NCBI GenBank assembly: GCA_022511345.1
Contig: JAFLRR010000008.1
Coordinates: 1 to 64,000 of the forward strand
Length of the DNA: 64,000 nt
Origin: Alistipes sp.
GTDB taxonomy: Bacteria; Bacteroidota; Bacteroidia; Bacteroidales; Rikenellaceae
Reading direction: 5' to 3'
A program made the translations under genes and the position numbers. Positions 23,877-31,523 of this stretch are shown here, one piece after another. The notes beneath the pieces are model-generated. The model worked only from the letters and a program-made list of their open reading frames with translations. It did no database searches and was not told where the DNA came from. How positions within the stretch are numbered: position 1 is the first letter of the stretch; each line of letters begins with the position of its first letter.

Positions 23877-26023
23877 AGATTCTCCAGAATGTAGGAAATC
23901 ATCTTGACTCGCACGTTGCGCATGTCGTCGGGCTGCATCGAGTGGTTCTGGTCGGGGTAGACCATCATGTCGTAGTGCTCGCCGCGGCTGTTCAGACGGC
24001 GGGCCATCTCGATGGTGTTCTGGAAATGGACGTTGTCGTCGGCGGTGCCGTGGATGAGCAGCAGGCGCGTGCGGGGCGAGAGGCGCTCGTCGAAGTTGAG
24101 AGGCGAGTTGTCGTCGTAGCCCGCGGCGTTGTCGCCGGGAAGACCGTTGTAGGTCTCGGTGTAGATGGAGTCGTAGAAACGCCACGAGGTAACGGGAGCC
24201 ACGGCGATGGCGACCCGGAAGAGGCCGGCGCCCTTGAGCGCGCAGCTGAGGGCCATGAAACCGCCGTAGGACCAGCCGTAGATTCCGATGCGGGCGGGGT
24301 CGGCATAGGGCTGCGAGGCCATGTAGCGCGCGAAGGATATCTGGTCCTCGGTCTCGCGGCGGCCGAGCTCGCCGTAGGTCTGCTTCTTGAAGGCCTCGCC
24401 GCGGAATCCCGTGCCGCGGCCGTCGGTGCAGGCGACGATGATGCCCTCGAGGGCCAGAACGTCGCACCAGTCGTGGCTCATGCGGTCGGCGACCTGCTGC
24501 GAACCGGGGCCAGAATACTGCGTGAGCAGAACGGGGTAGCGGCGCGCGGGGTCGAAGTCGGGAGGCAGGATGACGTAGGCGTTGAGAGTGTCGCCACGCT
24601 CGGTGGTCCAGGTGAAGAACTCGCGGGGCAGGGTTGCAGGCTCGCTGCTGCGGTCGGCAAGGGTGTCGACAAGGCGGCCATGGCTGTCGTGAACGGTGAC
24701 GCGGCCGGAGTTTGAGGCCGAAGAGTAGGTGTCGACCCAATAATTCATGCCCTCGCTGCACTGCACGGAGTGCCACCCCTCACCGTCGGTAAGACGGCTG
24801 CAGCTGCCGCTTTGAATGTCGACGCTGAAGAGGTCGCGGCGCAGAGGCGTAGTGGCGGCCATGAAGAGCACGCGCGACGAGTCGGCGCCGACAATCTGGG
24901 TGACCTCGGTGCTGCCCGAGGTGAGCGAGCGGATGAGGCCCCGGCCGGTGTGGTGCAGGTAGAGGTGGCGGCGGGCAGCGGTGGTCTCCTCGCTGACGAT
25001 GAAGCGCTCGGCGTCGATGAAGAGGATGTCGGCGGCAGAGGGGCGCTCGATGTAGAGAGGCGACTGCTCGCGGTAGATGACACGCTGGCCGCTGCGGCTG
25101 ACGAGGACCACCTCGAAGAGGTTCTGGCGGCGGTTGACGCGGTAGAAGTAGAGCTCGCCGCCTGGAGTCCAGCCGATGTGGGGTATGTACTGGCCGGTGT
25201 CGGGACCCGTGTCGATGGTGCGCACAGTGCCGTCGGCGGTGTCGCACAGAAGCAGCGTGACTGCGGAGTTGGGGTCGCCTGCCTTGGGGTACTTGAAGTC
25301 GAAGGCGCGGTTGTGGAGCGTGCCGTCGTAGCGCATCATTGAAAAGAGAGGCACGCGGCTCTCGTCGAAGCGGAGGAAGGCTACGTAGCGGCTGTCGGGC
25401 GAGAAGGCGTAGGCGCGGGTGAAGCCGAACTCCTCCTCGTAGACCCAGTCGGTGGTGCCGTTGATGATGCTGTTCCACTGGCCGTCGGCGGTGATGCGGC
25501 GCACGGAGTCGGTCTGAACGTCGCAGAGCCACAGGTCGTTGCCGCTCGAGAAGACCACGGTGCGGCCGTCGGGCGAGAAGCCGGCGTCGCGCTTGTAGGG
25601 TATGTGCTGAGCAAGGGGACGCACGCCCTCGGGGCCGGCGACGAAGTAGTCGGTGATGAAGGAGTGGCGGTAGATGGGTTTGCGGCCCGAGGCGAGGAGC
25701 ATCATGCCGTCGCTGGAGAAGTCGTAGCCGGCGAGGGCCGGGACGGTGCCCGGGCGCAGCAGAGTGTCGCACACGCTGCGGTCGGCATAGGCGCGGCGGA
25801 CGATGCCGCCGCCAGGGATGGAGGCGTAGTAGTGGCGGCCGTCGGCTGCCGGGCGGCCCGTGCCGGCCGAAGCGGGGCGGGGCAGAGACAGATAGCGGTC
25901 GAAAAGAGCCTCGGCGCGCTGGGCGGCAGTGCGGTCGGCATTGTCGGCGGCAGGTGCGGCGAAAGCATAAGGCGCGGCTGCGAAGAGCAGCGCCAGAAGA
26001 GTGTGGGCCTTAATGAAATTCAT
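23873..26023 (-). CDS. Dipeptidyl peptidase IV (S9 family), exported
   Basis: This 716-residue protein has a signal peptide (cleavage after about residue 22), an eight-bladed beta-propeller (about 40-470) and an alpha/beta-hydrolase domain with GWSYGGFM (Ser585), the Asp in GTADDNVHF and the His in DQNHSM. It removes N-terminal X-Pro or X-Ala dipeptides from peptides in the periplasm. DPP IV is typical of peptide-using Bacteroidales. It follows the conserved unknown gene by 11 bases and is one of four dipeptide-releasing exported peptidases in the window. Confidence 0.93.
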   Translation of the reverse strand: MNFIKAHTLLALLFAAAPYAFAAPAADNADRTAAQRAEALFDRYLSLPRPASAGTGRPAADGRHYYASIPGGGIVRRAYADRSVCDTLLRPGTVPALAGYDFSSDGMMLLASGRKPIYRHSFITDYFVAGPEGVRPLAQHIPYKRDAGFSPDGRTVVFSSGNDLWLCDVQTDSVRRITADGQWNSIINGTTDWVYEEEFGFTRAYAFSPDSRYVAFLRFDESRVPLFSMMRYDGTLHNRAFDFKYPKAGDPNSAVTLLLCDTADGTVRTIDTGPDTGQYIPHIGWTPGGELYFYRVNRRQNLFEVVLVSRSGQRVIYREQSPLYIERPSAADILFIDAERFIVSEETTAARRHLYLHHTGRGLIRSLTSGSTEVTQIVGADSSRVLFMAATTPLRRDLFSVDIQSGSCSRLTDGEGWHSVQCSEGMNYWVDTYSSASNSGRVTVHDSHGRLVDTLADRSSEPATLPREFFTWTTERGDTLNAYVILPPDFDPARRYPVLLTQYSGPGSQQVADRMSHDWCDVLALEGIIVACTDGRGTGFRGEAFKKQTYGELGRRETEDQISFARYMASQPYADPARIGIYGWSYGGFMALSCALKGAGLFRVAIAVAPVTSWRFYDSIYTETYNGLPGDNAAGYDDNSPLNFDERLSPRTRLLLIHGTADDNVHFQNTIEMARRLNSRGEHYDMMVYPDQNHSMQPDDMRNVRVKMISYILENL

Positions 26024-26034
26024 GGTTTGCGGTG

Positions 26035-26721
26035 TCAGATGTCGTCGACGTTGAAATCGTAGTCGAGGCGCTTGCCCGTGACGAACTTCGAGTTGTCCAT
26101 CTTGGTGTTGAACTGGTCAACGGTCACGCGTTTGTGGTTCTCGAACGGCGGGACGAGCAAATCGAAGTTGAGTGCATAGTTGATGGCGGTCTCGAGGATG
26201 GAGACCAGACCCTCGCGGTCGATGGGACGGCTGCCGAACGAACCGGCACGCATCGAGACCTGGCGCTTGCCCTCGACGAAGTAGCAGCGCTCGCGGTTGA
26301 TGAAGATGCGGCCCGTCATGTAGCCCTCGTCGGCGTTGCGGTTGTGCTTGAACGAGTCGGAGAGGAAGTTGTAGACGTCGATGATGCCGCAGTAGGAGTT
26401 GGACCTGTCGTCGCGAACATAGGGGTTCTGCCACAGGATGTGGTTGGAGTCGAACTCGAAAACGTCGGTATGCATGCGGAAGATGAGCAGATCGTCGGCA
26501 ATCTGGAGCTGGGCCTCGAACTTGCCGCGGTCGCGGTACTCGATGCGAACGCGCTTGTCGAGGCGGCCGTCGAGCGCGTCGTCGAATTCGGATGCCATCT
26601 CGAGCAGCGTGTCTTTCAGCTCGTTGAATACGGTGAACGTGTTGTCGAAGACCTTCTGCTTGAGCGTCGACTTGGCGACGATGGTCTCGAGAATCTTCTC
26701 GCGAAGAGGATGATTATCCAT
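26035..26721 (-). CDS. Conserved protein of unknown function
   Basis: This 228-residue soluble protein has no signal peptide or membrane segment that I can see. It is mixed alpha/beta, begins with a helical part (MDNHPLREKILETIVAKSTL) and holds FEFDSNHILWQ and GYMTGRIFINRERCYFVEG. I recognise the type as conserved across Bacteroidales but know no function. It sits 16 bases after the LysM glucosaminidase gene and 11 bases before DPP IV, so it is cotranscribed with both. Confidence 0.75.
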   Translation of the reverse strand: MDNHPLREKILETIVAKSTLKQKVFDNTFTVFNELKDTLLEMASEFDDALDGRLDKRVRIEYRDRGKFEAQLQIADDLLIFRMHTDVFEFDSNHILWQNPYVRDDRSNSYCGIIDVYNFLSDSFKHNRNADEGYMTGRIFINRERCYFVEGKRQVSMRAGSFGSRPIDREGLVSILETAINYALNFDLLVPPFENHKRVTVDQFNTKMDNSKFVTGKRLDYDFNVDDI

Positions 26722-26737
26722 AGAAAAAGTGAAGAGT

Positions 26738-27727
26738 TTATTTCAACTTGAGTTTGTCGCCGGCCTTTATGACGGCGTTGTCCTTCAGACCGTTGAGCTT
26801 GGCCAAAGAGCGCAGGCGGATGCCGTAGGACTGAGATACGCCGTAGAGAGTCTCGCCCTCGAGGACGGTGTGGTAGCGGGTGTTGCCCTCCCACTTCTTG
26901 CTCTTGCGGCGGATGAAGACCACGTCGCCCTTTTTGGGTTCGTCGCCCGATTTGCGGTCGTTGAACTTGCGCAGGTTGGCGGCCGACAGACGGAATATCT
27001 CGCCCAGCGAGGCGTAGGTGTCGCCCTCGGCGGCGATGATGTAGTAGAGTCCGTTGGTGCGGTAGATTTCGTAGCCTTCGCGGGCGTTGATGGTCACGCG
27101 GTAGTTGTCTGGGTCGACGCGCTCGCTGTCATGGGAGCCTACGCTCGACTGGTCGGAAAACCACGAGTCGTCGGCAGACTCGGTCCGCTGAGAGGCGTAG
27201 AGACGAAGCCCGTCCTCGCGGTCGAGAAGGTAGAGGCGGCTCTCCTCGATGATGCGGATGAGACGCTCGGCGTAGTCGGGGGCCGTGGCGTAGCCTGCAG
27301 CCTTGAGTCCGCGGGCCCAGCGCTGGTACTCGGTGGGCGAGTAGACAAACAGCGAGTCGTAGCGAGTCTGAGAGTCGAGAAACTCGGCATGGTCGGCATA
27401 GGAGGCCTCGACGGTGGAGTATTTGCGGAAGCACTCGCCACGCTCGTCGTCGTCGTGGTAGACGCGCTCGCCGGTCCACTCCTTCTTGCACTTGATGCCG
27501 AAGTGGTTGTTAGACGAGCGGGCCAGGGTCGAGTTGCCGCAGTCGGACTCGAGAATGCCCTGGGCCATGGTGATGCTGGCCGGAATGCCGTAGCGCTCCA
27601 TGTGGGCGACGGCTATGTGTTTGTAGCGGTCGATGTACTCCTCGCGGGTCATGCGTTTCTGGGCGCGGGCCGCAAAGGCTGCAAGAGCGAGCATGGTGGC
27701 GAGAATCGCTTTTCGGGAGAGTGTCAT
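26738..27727 (-). CDS. Exported glucosaminidase with two LysM domains
   Basis: This 329-residue protein has a signal peptide (MTLSRKAILATMLALAAFAARA), a FlgJ-type glucosaminidase domain (about 25-170; PASITMAQGILESDCGNS with the catalytic Glu, then NNHFGIKCK) and two LysM repeats near the C terminus (EIYRTNGLYYIIAAEGDTYA; RYHTVLEGETLYGVSQ). It cuts peptidoglycan glycan strands, likely in growth or cell separation. The start at 27727 is chosen because a TAACTTTG box at 27770-27777 covers the longer start at 27772. It leads the unit that continues to the MATE gene. Confidence 0.9.
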   Translation of the reverse strand: MTLSRKAILATMLALAAFAARAQKRMTREEYIDRYKHIAVAHMERYGIPASITMAQGILESDCGNSTLARSSNNHFGIKCKKEWTGERVYHDDDERGECFRKYSTVEASYADHAEFLDSQTRYDSLFVYSPTEYQRWARGLKAAGYATAPDYAERLIRIIEESRLYLLDREDGLRLYASQRTESADDSWFSDQSSVGSHDSERVDPDNYRVTINAREGYEIYRTNGLYYIIAAEGDTYASLGEIFRLSAANLRKFNDRKSGDEPKKGDVVFIRRKSKKWEGNTRYHTVLEGETLYGVSQSYGIRLRSLAKLNGLKDNAVIKAGDKLKLK

Positions 27728-27769
27728 AGTGTCGGAAATATTGTCGTCGGCGGATTTGCCGCCGTCGGG

Positions 27770-27777
27770 CAAAGTTA
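27770..27777 (-). promoter_or_regulatory. Promoter -7 box of the LysM glucosaminidase operon
   Basis: TAACTTTG on the minus strand matches TAnnTTTG; a TTG (27798-27800) lies 20 bases upstream. Start near 27763 gives a leader of about 36 nt. Confidence 0.6.
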
Positions 27778-27831
27778 GGATTTTATAGTCAAATTAACAA
27801 CAGCGCCCGCGGAGAGCTGTACGCGCGGCGG

Positions 27832-29055
27832 CTATTCGGTTGTATACATCGAACAGGTGCCATTCATTCCGACCGCCTTACTGTGCTTCGTGCAGAAACC
27901 CTCGTTGCGGTAGATGCAGTTGCGGCACTGGCCGGCTCCCGTCGTGCCGTCCACGCTCGAATTGCCGCTGCCGCCCTTGAGGAGTCCGCCGAACGCCGTA
28001 TTCACGCCGAAGTAGAGGAAGCCCAGCACGATGGCCAGCCAAATAGCCACGAATACCAGCACCACGGCGCTCATCGCGGCGCAGACGCCCAGTATGCCGA
28101 ACAGCAGGCTGACCCAGGCCTTTTTCGCCGGCATCTCGCCGCTGCGGCGACGCACCCACGAACGGCAGTAGAGATAGCTGACCGCCAGCATCACGATGGC
28201 CACCGTGTCGATAATGGCCATCAGTCTCTCCTGCGACTGCTCACGCAGCAGGTAGAACAGCACCACCTCGGGCACGACGATGAGCGATACGGGAATCAGG
28301 CCGTGCAGATGCAGCCGCGAAAAGATGCTGCCGTCCTGGGGCGTAATGCTGTCGCCGGCCAGTCGGTCGAAGAAGCCGTAGAGCCGGCGGCGGAAGAAGA
28401 TGAGCATGAAGAGGTAGACCCAAGTGGCCAGCACGACAAGCTGGAAGAGACGCGCTAAGATAAGCATCGGCGTGTTTTTCAGATTGGAGAGGGTTTGCGC
28501 CATGCCGGTTTTGCGCAGCAGCTCGGGAGCCGACTCGTAAAGCGCATCGAGAAAGGCATCCGTTTCGGCGTTGTAGGAGCTCTCGCCGTAGTAGTCCAGC
28601 TCGCGCCGGACGCTGGTGGAGCCGTCGGTGGCTACGAGCCAGTTGCCGTGGGAATCGAGCGCCTTGTCTTGGTCGTAGAGCAGCCTAAAGCCGCGCATGC
28701 CATTGAACGGCGCTTCGTAGTGGCGGTCGAGAAGGCACTTCTGCACAAGCTGGCCGTTATTGTCGAGACGGTTCGAGACGAAATAGTTGCCGTGAATCTC
28801 ACCATCCTTGTATTTGAAGAGATAGAACTCGTATTCGCCGTTGTCGCTCATCCAGCCGGCGGCCTTGCGCCTGCCGTCGCGGTAGTAATAGAGAACATTG
28901 CTGATGTCGGGCTTTTCCAACCGGGAGACGACGACCTTGCACCGCCAGGGCGTCTGGATAAATTCGAAGCAGTGGGGAATGTCGGTAGAGCGGCCGGCAG
29001 CGTCGACCGAAAAGGCCGCGCAGACCGTCAGCAAAAGCAGCAGCAGTTTTTTCAT
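27832..29055 (-). CDS. Membrane protein with C-terminal cysteine cluster, unknown function
   Basis: This 407-residue protein has a signal peptide (MKKLLLLLLTVCAAFSVDA), an exported domain (about 20-200) that includes a KYKDGEIHGNYF stretch like MORN-type repeats, then four or five membrane helices (about 205-355) and a C-terminal tail with C-x2-C-x7-C-x12-C (Cys377, 380, 388 and 401), likely binding zinc or an Fe-S cluster. I do not recognise a family. ATG 29055 is chosen because it starts a clean signal peptide 50 bases after a TATATTTG box; the longer frame to 29268 runs through the promoter. It is a single-gene unit. Confidence 0.8.
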   Translation of the reverse strand: MKKLLLLLLTVCAAFSVDAAGRSTDIPHCFEFIQTPWRCKVVVSRLEKPDISNVLYYYRDGRRKAAGWMSDNGEYEFYLFKYKDGEIHGNYFVSNRLDNNGQLVQKCLLDRHYEAPFNGMRGFRLLYDQDKALDSHGNWLVATDGSTSVRRELDYYGESSYNAETDAFLDALYESAPELLRKTGMAQTLSNLKNTPMLILARLFQLVVLATWVYLFMLIFFRRRLYGFFDRLAGDSITPQDGSIFSRLHLHGLIPVSLIVVPEVVLFYLLREQSQERLMAIIDTVAIVMLAVSYLYCRSWVRRRSGEMPAKKAWVSLLFGILGVCAAMSAVVLVFVAIWLAIVLGFLYFGVNTAFGGLLKGGSGNSSVDGTTGAGQCRNCIYRNEGFCTKHSKAVGMNGTCSMYTTE

Positions 29056-29105
29056 CGCAAGTAAAGATTGTTGCAGAAATGGATTGTCCGGATTTCGGTT
29101 GGGAA

Positions 29106-29113
29106 CAAATATA
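29106..29113 (-). promoter_or_regulatory. Promoter -7 box of the cysteine-cluster membrane protein
   Basis: TATATTTG on the minus strand; a TTG at 29134-29136 lies 20 bases upstream. Start near 29100, leader about 45 nt. Confidence 0.6.
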
Positions 29114-29286
29114 AGCATTAAAATGGTCAAAAACAAGAAACGGCCCGACAGCGCAAGCACCGCGCCGGAAAAAGTGCCGGAAAGAGCGCCGGAGCCGCAT
29201 GCGGCCGAAAAAGCGGCTCTGCGAAAAAACATGGAAGGGGGGGGTAAAAAGCGCGAAAAAATATGCATGGATAAGCGAAAAAATAG

Positions 29287-29294
29287 TAAATTTG
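29287..29294 (+). promoter_or_regulatory. Promoter -7 box of rubrerythrin
   Basis: TAAATTTG matches TAnnTTTG; no clear -33 TTTG. ATG follows 36 bases after the box. Confidence 0.55.
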
Positions 29295-29330
29295 TGATTC
29301 GAGATATTAACCTAAATAAAACGAAGTGCT

Positions 29331-29906
29331 ATGAAAAGTGTGAAAGGAACGCAGACCGAGAAGAATCTGCTGACGTCGTTTGCCGGCGAGAGCCAGGCCA
29401 GAAACCGCTATACATATTTTGCGAGCGTAGCGAAGAAAGAGGGCTACGAGCAGATAGCTGCGATATTTACCGAGACGGCCGACCAGGAGAAGGAGCATGC
29501 AAAGCGCATGTTCAAGTGGCTCGAGGGCGGATGCGTGGAGATTACGGCTTCGTATCCGGCGGGCGTAATCGGAAACACGGCCGAGAACCTGAAGGCGGCA
29601 GCTGCCGGCGAGAACGAGGAGTGGACGAAGGACTATCCCCACTTTGCGGATGTTGCCGAGGCTGAGGGATTCCCCGAAATTGCAGCTATGTACCGCATGA
29701 TTTCGGTGGCCGAGAAGGGTCACGAGGAGCGTTACTTAGCACTGCTGAAGAATATCGAGCAGGGCACCGTCTTCGCAAAGGAGGAGGAGACCGTATGGCA
29801 GTGCCGCAACTGCGGTTACATCCACACCGGCAAGGAGGCTCCCGAGACCTGCCCCGCGTGCCAGCACCCGCAGGCTTACTTCGAGGTCAAGAAGACCAAC
29901 ATGTAA
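29331..29906 (+). CDS. rbr: Rubrerythrin
   Basis: This 191-residue cytoplasmic protein has an N-terminal ferritin-like four-helix domain with the diiron ligands ([38 protein letters not shown]) and a C-terminal rubredoxin-like domain with two CxxC pairs (CRNCGYIH and CPACQHP). It reduces hydrogen peroxide in anaerobes, taking electrons through rubredoxin. It has its own promoter and a strong terminator, so it is a single gene. An obligate anaerobe is suggested. Confidence 0.96.
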   Translation: MKSVKGTQTEKNLLTSFAGESQARNRYTYFASVAKKEGYEQIAAIFTETADQEKEHAKRMFKWLEGGCVEITASYPAGVIGNTAENLKAAAAGENEEWTKDYPHFADVAEAEGFPEIAAMYRMISVAEKGHEERYLALLKNIEQGTVFAKEEETVWQCRNCGYIHTGKEAPETCPACQHPQAYFEVKKTNM

Positions 29907-29932
29907 TCGCGCCGCAAGGGTGTGAAACGAAA

Positions 29933-29970
29933 GCGACCGTCGGGCCAGAGCCCGGCGGTCGCCTTTTTTT
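29933..29970 (+). terminator. Rubrerythrin terminator
   Basis: A 13-bp GC-rich stem (29933-29945 with 29950-29962) with loop CAGA is followed by seven T. Confidence 0.88.
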
Positions 29971-29982
29971 GAGTAGGTCAGA

Positions 29983-30651
29983 CTACTTGTTGCAAGTGAG
30001 GACCTTCCATACGCCGGCTGCCAGAGCTGCACCTGCGAAAGGACCTACGATGAAAATCCAGAGCTGGCTCAGAGCCGCGCCGCCGTTGAATACTGCGGGA
30101 GCGATGCTGCGTGCGGGGTTGACCGAGGTTCCGGTGTAGCGGATGCAGACGAGGTGAACGAGCACCAGAGTCAGACCGATAGCCAGACCTGCAAGATTGC
30201 CTGCGCCCTTCTCGCTGTCGGTGGTGCCGAGCACTACCAGCACGAATACGAAGGTGAAGAAAATCTCGGCCAGCAGAGCTGCACAGGTCGAAACGCCTGC
30301 CTGAGCAGCGTTTGCGCCAGTGCCCTCGAGACCTGCGACATTAGAGGTGAGAACCCAGAGGATGGCCGAGCCGATGAAGGCGCCGATTACCTGGAAGAGC
30401 ATGTACATGGCAGCCTCCTTGCCGCTCATGCGCTTCGAGAGCCATACGCCGAGGGTGATGGCGGGGTTGATGTGGCAGCCTGAGATGCCGCCGATGGTGT
30501 AGGCCATAGCTACGACCGAAAGACCGAAGGCGAGCGAGGTGCCGACTACCGATGCGGCGTTGTCGGGCGAGCAGCCAAGGCTGACGGCTACGCCGCAACC
30601 CATAAGTACGAGAACCATAGTTCCCACTAATTCAGCTAAATACTTTTTCAT
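29983..30651 (-). CDS. aqpZ: Aquaporin (MIP family)
   Basis: The 222-residue membrane protein has six helices and two half-helices carrying the NPA motifs HINPAIT (about 60) and SVNPARS (about 176). The Arg after the second NPA and the small C-terminal loops point to a water channel of the AqpZ type; glycerol transport cannot be excluded. The gene has no same-strand neighbour close by. Its upstream gap of about 260 bases leads to a nested-hairpin element that could be part of its leader. Confidence 0.92.
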   Translation of the reverse strand: MKKYLAELVGTMVLVLMGCGVAVSLGCSPDNAASVVGTSLAFGLSVVAMAYTIGGISGCHINPAITLGVWLSKRMSGKEAAMYMLFQVIGAFIGSAILWVLTSNVAGLEGTGANAAQAGVSTCAALLAEIFFTFVFVLVVLGTTDSEKGAGNLAGLAIGLTLVLVHLVCIRYTGTSVNPARSIAPAVFNGGAALSQLWIFIVGPFAGAALAAGVWKVLTCNK

Positions 30652-30917
30652 TTCAATAGAAATTTTAGTTAAGTAAACAGGGGTTAACGGCGTAAAAATA
30701 GTGTTTTTTTTGTTTGGTTGTATTCTTTTCGGTCTGAATTATAGATAATTCGGGCGCAGAGTGCGCTCTGAAGAGGGGTGCCGGAGTTTGAAAAACGGCC
30801 ATGCAGAGGGGTGGAAACTGATGGCGGACATGCGGTTCGGGATGCAGTCGGTAGGGTGCCGGTCGAGGTGTGCGGCGGTGGCGGCATGGGACGGTTGGGT
30901 GCCTGGGAAAAGGGCAT
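30652..30917. other. Intergenic stretch upstream of aqpZ, no gene seen
   Basis: No supported protein gene. A 77-codon minus-strand frame (30684-30917) is Pro/Ser/Thr-rich with no recognisable fold. A TATTTTTA near the aqpZ end is a weak promoter candidate only. Confidence 0.4.
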
Positions 30918-31043
30918 GACAAACCTAACGGAGTTATTTTGCGATTATGAAAAATGAGTGAGTTTTGCGAAAGTCGATTTAAGTTTGGTATTAACCATTT
31001 GACTTTCGGGGGCGGGAAGAAAGTCTTCCCTGTTAGGTTTGCC
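30918..31043 (-). ncRNA. Nested-hairpin element: small RNA, aqpZ leader or MITE-like repeat
   Basis: A 10-bp perfect outer stem (30920-30929 with 31032-31041) encloses an 8-bp stem (30968-30975 with 31001-31008) and a 7-bp hairpin with a 3-base loop (31014-31020 with 31024-31030). On the minus strand TATCTTTG (31049-31056), a perfect -7 box, lies just upstream, so a transcript would begin at the outer stem. No clear terminator was found, so it could run into aqpZ as a leader. A small inverted-repeat element is the alternative. Confidence 0.4.
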
Positions 31044-31048
31044 GATGA

Positions 31049-31056
31049 CAAAGATA
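31049..31056 (-). promoter_or_regulatory. -7 box facing the nested-hairpin element
   Basis: TATCTTTG on the minus strand fits TAnnTTTG; no -33 TTTG at the usual distance. Confidence 0.4.
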
Positions 31057-31275
31057 TGAAAAAAGCGCTAAGTATGTGCTGCGGAAGATAAAAAAATGTG
31101 TAATATTGGTAATTCCTGTAAAGGGAGGGGCCCGGAGTGTTTCATTACGAGGTTTGCTTTTCCCAATTTGCTGTGAAAATTCAGCGTAGCAAGAACTTAA
31201 CAATTATCCGAATATCATTCACGAACCGAGTGCTGGACCTGATATACCAGCAAACCAATGAATTACGCGGGTCTG
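31057..31275. other. AT-richer gap beside tRNA-Arg, no gene seen
   Basis: This stretch is visibly lower in GC than the genes around it and lies on the 3' side of tRNA-Arg. A 93-codon plus-strand frame (31137-31418) runs through the tRNA and is not believable. It may be decayed foreign DNA, but no integrase or att repeat can be seen. Confidence 0.35.
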
Positions 31276-31311
31276 AAAAACAAAAGCGGACCAACGAATG
31301 CTCGTTGGTCC
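31276..31311 (-). terminator. tRNA-Arg terminator
   Basis: A 10-bp stem (31288-31297 with 31302-31311) with a U-rich tail on the minus strand lies 7 bases past the tRNA 3' end. Confidence 0.78.
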
Positions 31312-31318
31312 ACTCCAG

Positions 31319-31392
31319 TGACTCCGACAGGATTCAAACCTGTAACCTCTTGATCCGTAGTCAAGTGCTCTATTCAGTTAAGCTACGGAGCC
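31319..31392 (-). tRNA. tRNA-Arg (anticodon ACG)
   Basis: 74 nt. The acceptor stem is GGCTCCG with CGGAGTC (one G-T), the anticodon stem CTTGA with TCAAG, the loop CTACGGA (anticodon ACG), and the T arm ACAGG-TTTGAAT-CCTGT. A34 is normally changed to inosine to read CGU, CGC and CGA. CCA is not encoded. Confidence 0.95.
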
Positions 31393-31404
31393 TTTTTGCG
31401 AGTG

Positions 31405-31436
31405 CAAATATAGAGTAAATTTCATGACCTCGCAAA
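31405..31436 (-). promoter_or_regulatory. tRNA-Arg promoter
   Basis: TTTG (31433-31436), 20 bases, TATATTTG (31405-31412) on the minus strand: a perfect match, with start about 7 bases before the tRNA. Confidence 0.85.
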
Positions 31437-31466
31437 TTATTTCGGTAAAAAAATCGCAGCGACTGC

Positions 31467-31499
31467 AAAAAAAACTCCCGCCGGGATGTTCGGCGGGAG
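31467..31499 (-). terminator. Terminator of the tandem M3 peptidase genes
   Basis: A 9-bp GC stem (31475-31483 with 31491-31499) is followed on the minus strand by eight U. Confidence 0.88.
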
Positions 31500-31523
31500 C
31501 AGATTATGCGGTGTGCAGAAGAT

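Noticed and set aside
30684..30917. 77-codon minus-strand frame upstream of aqpZ
   Set aside because: Pro/Ser/Thr-rich with no motif, and it ends against the inverted-repeat element.
31137..31418. 93-codon plus-strand frame
   Set aside because: It reads straight through tRNA-Arg and its terminator.
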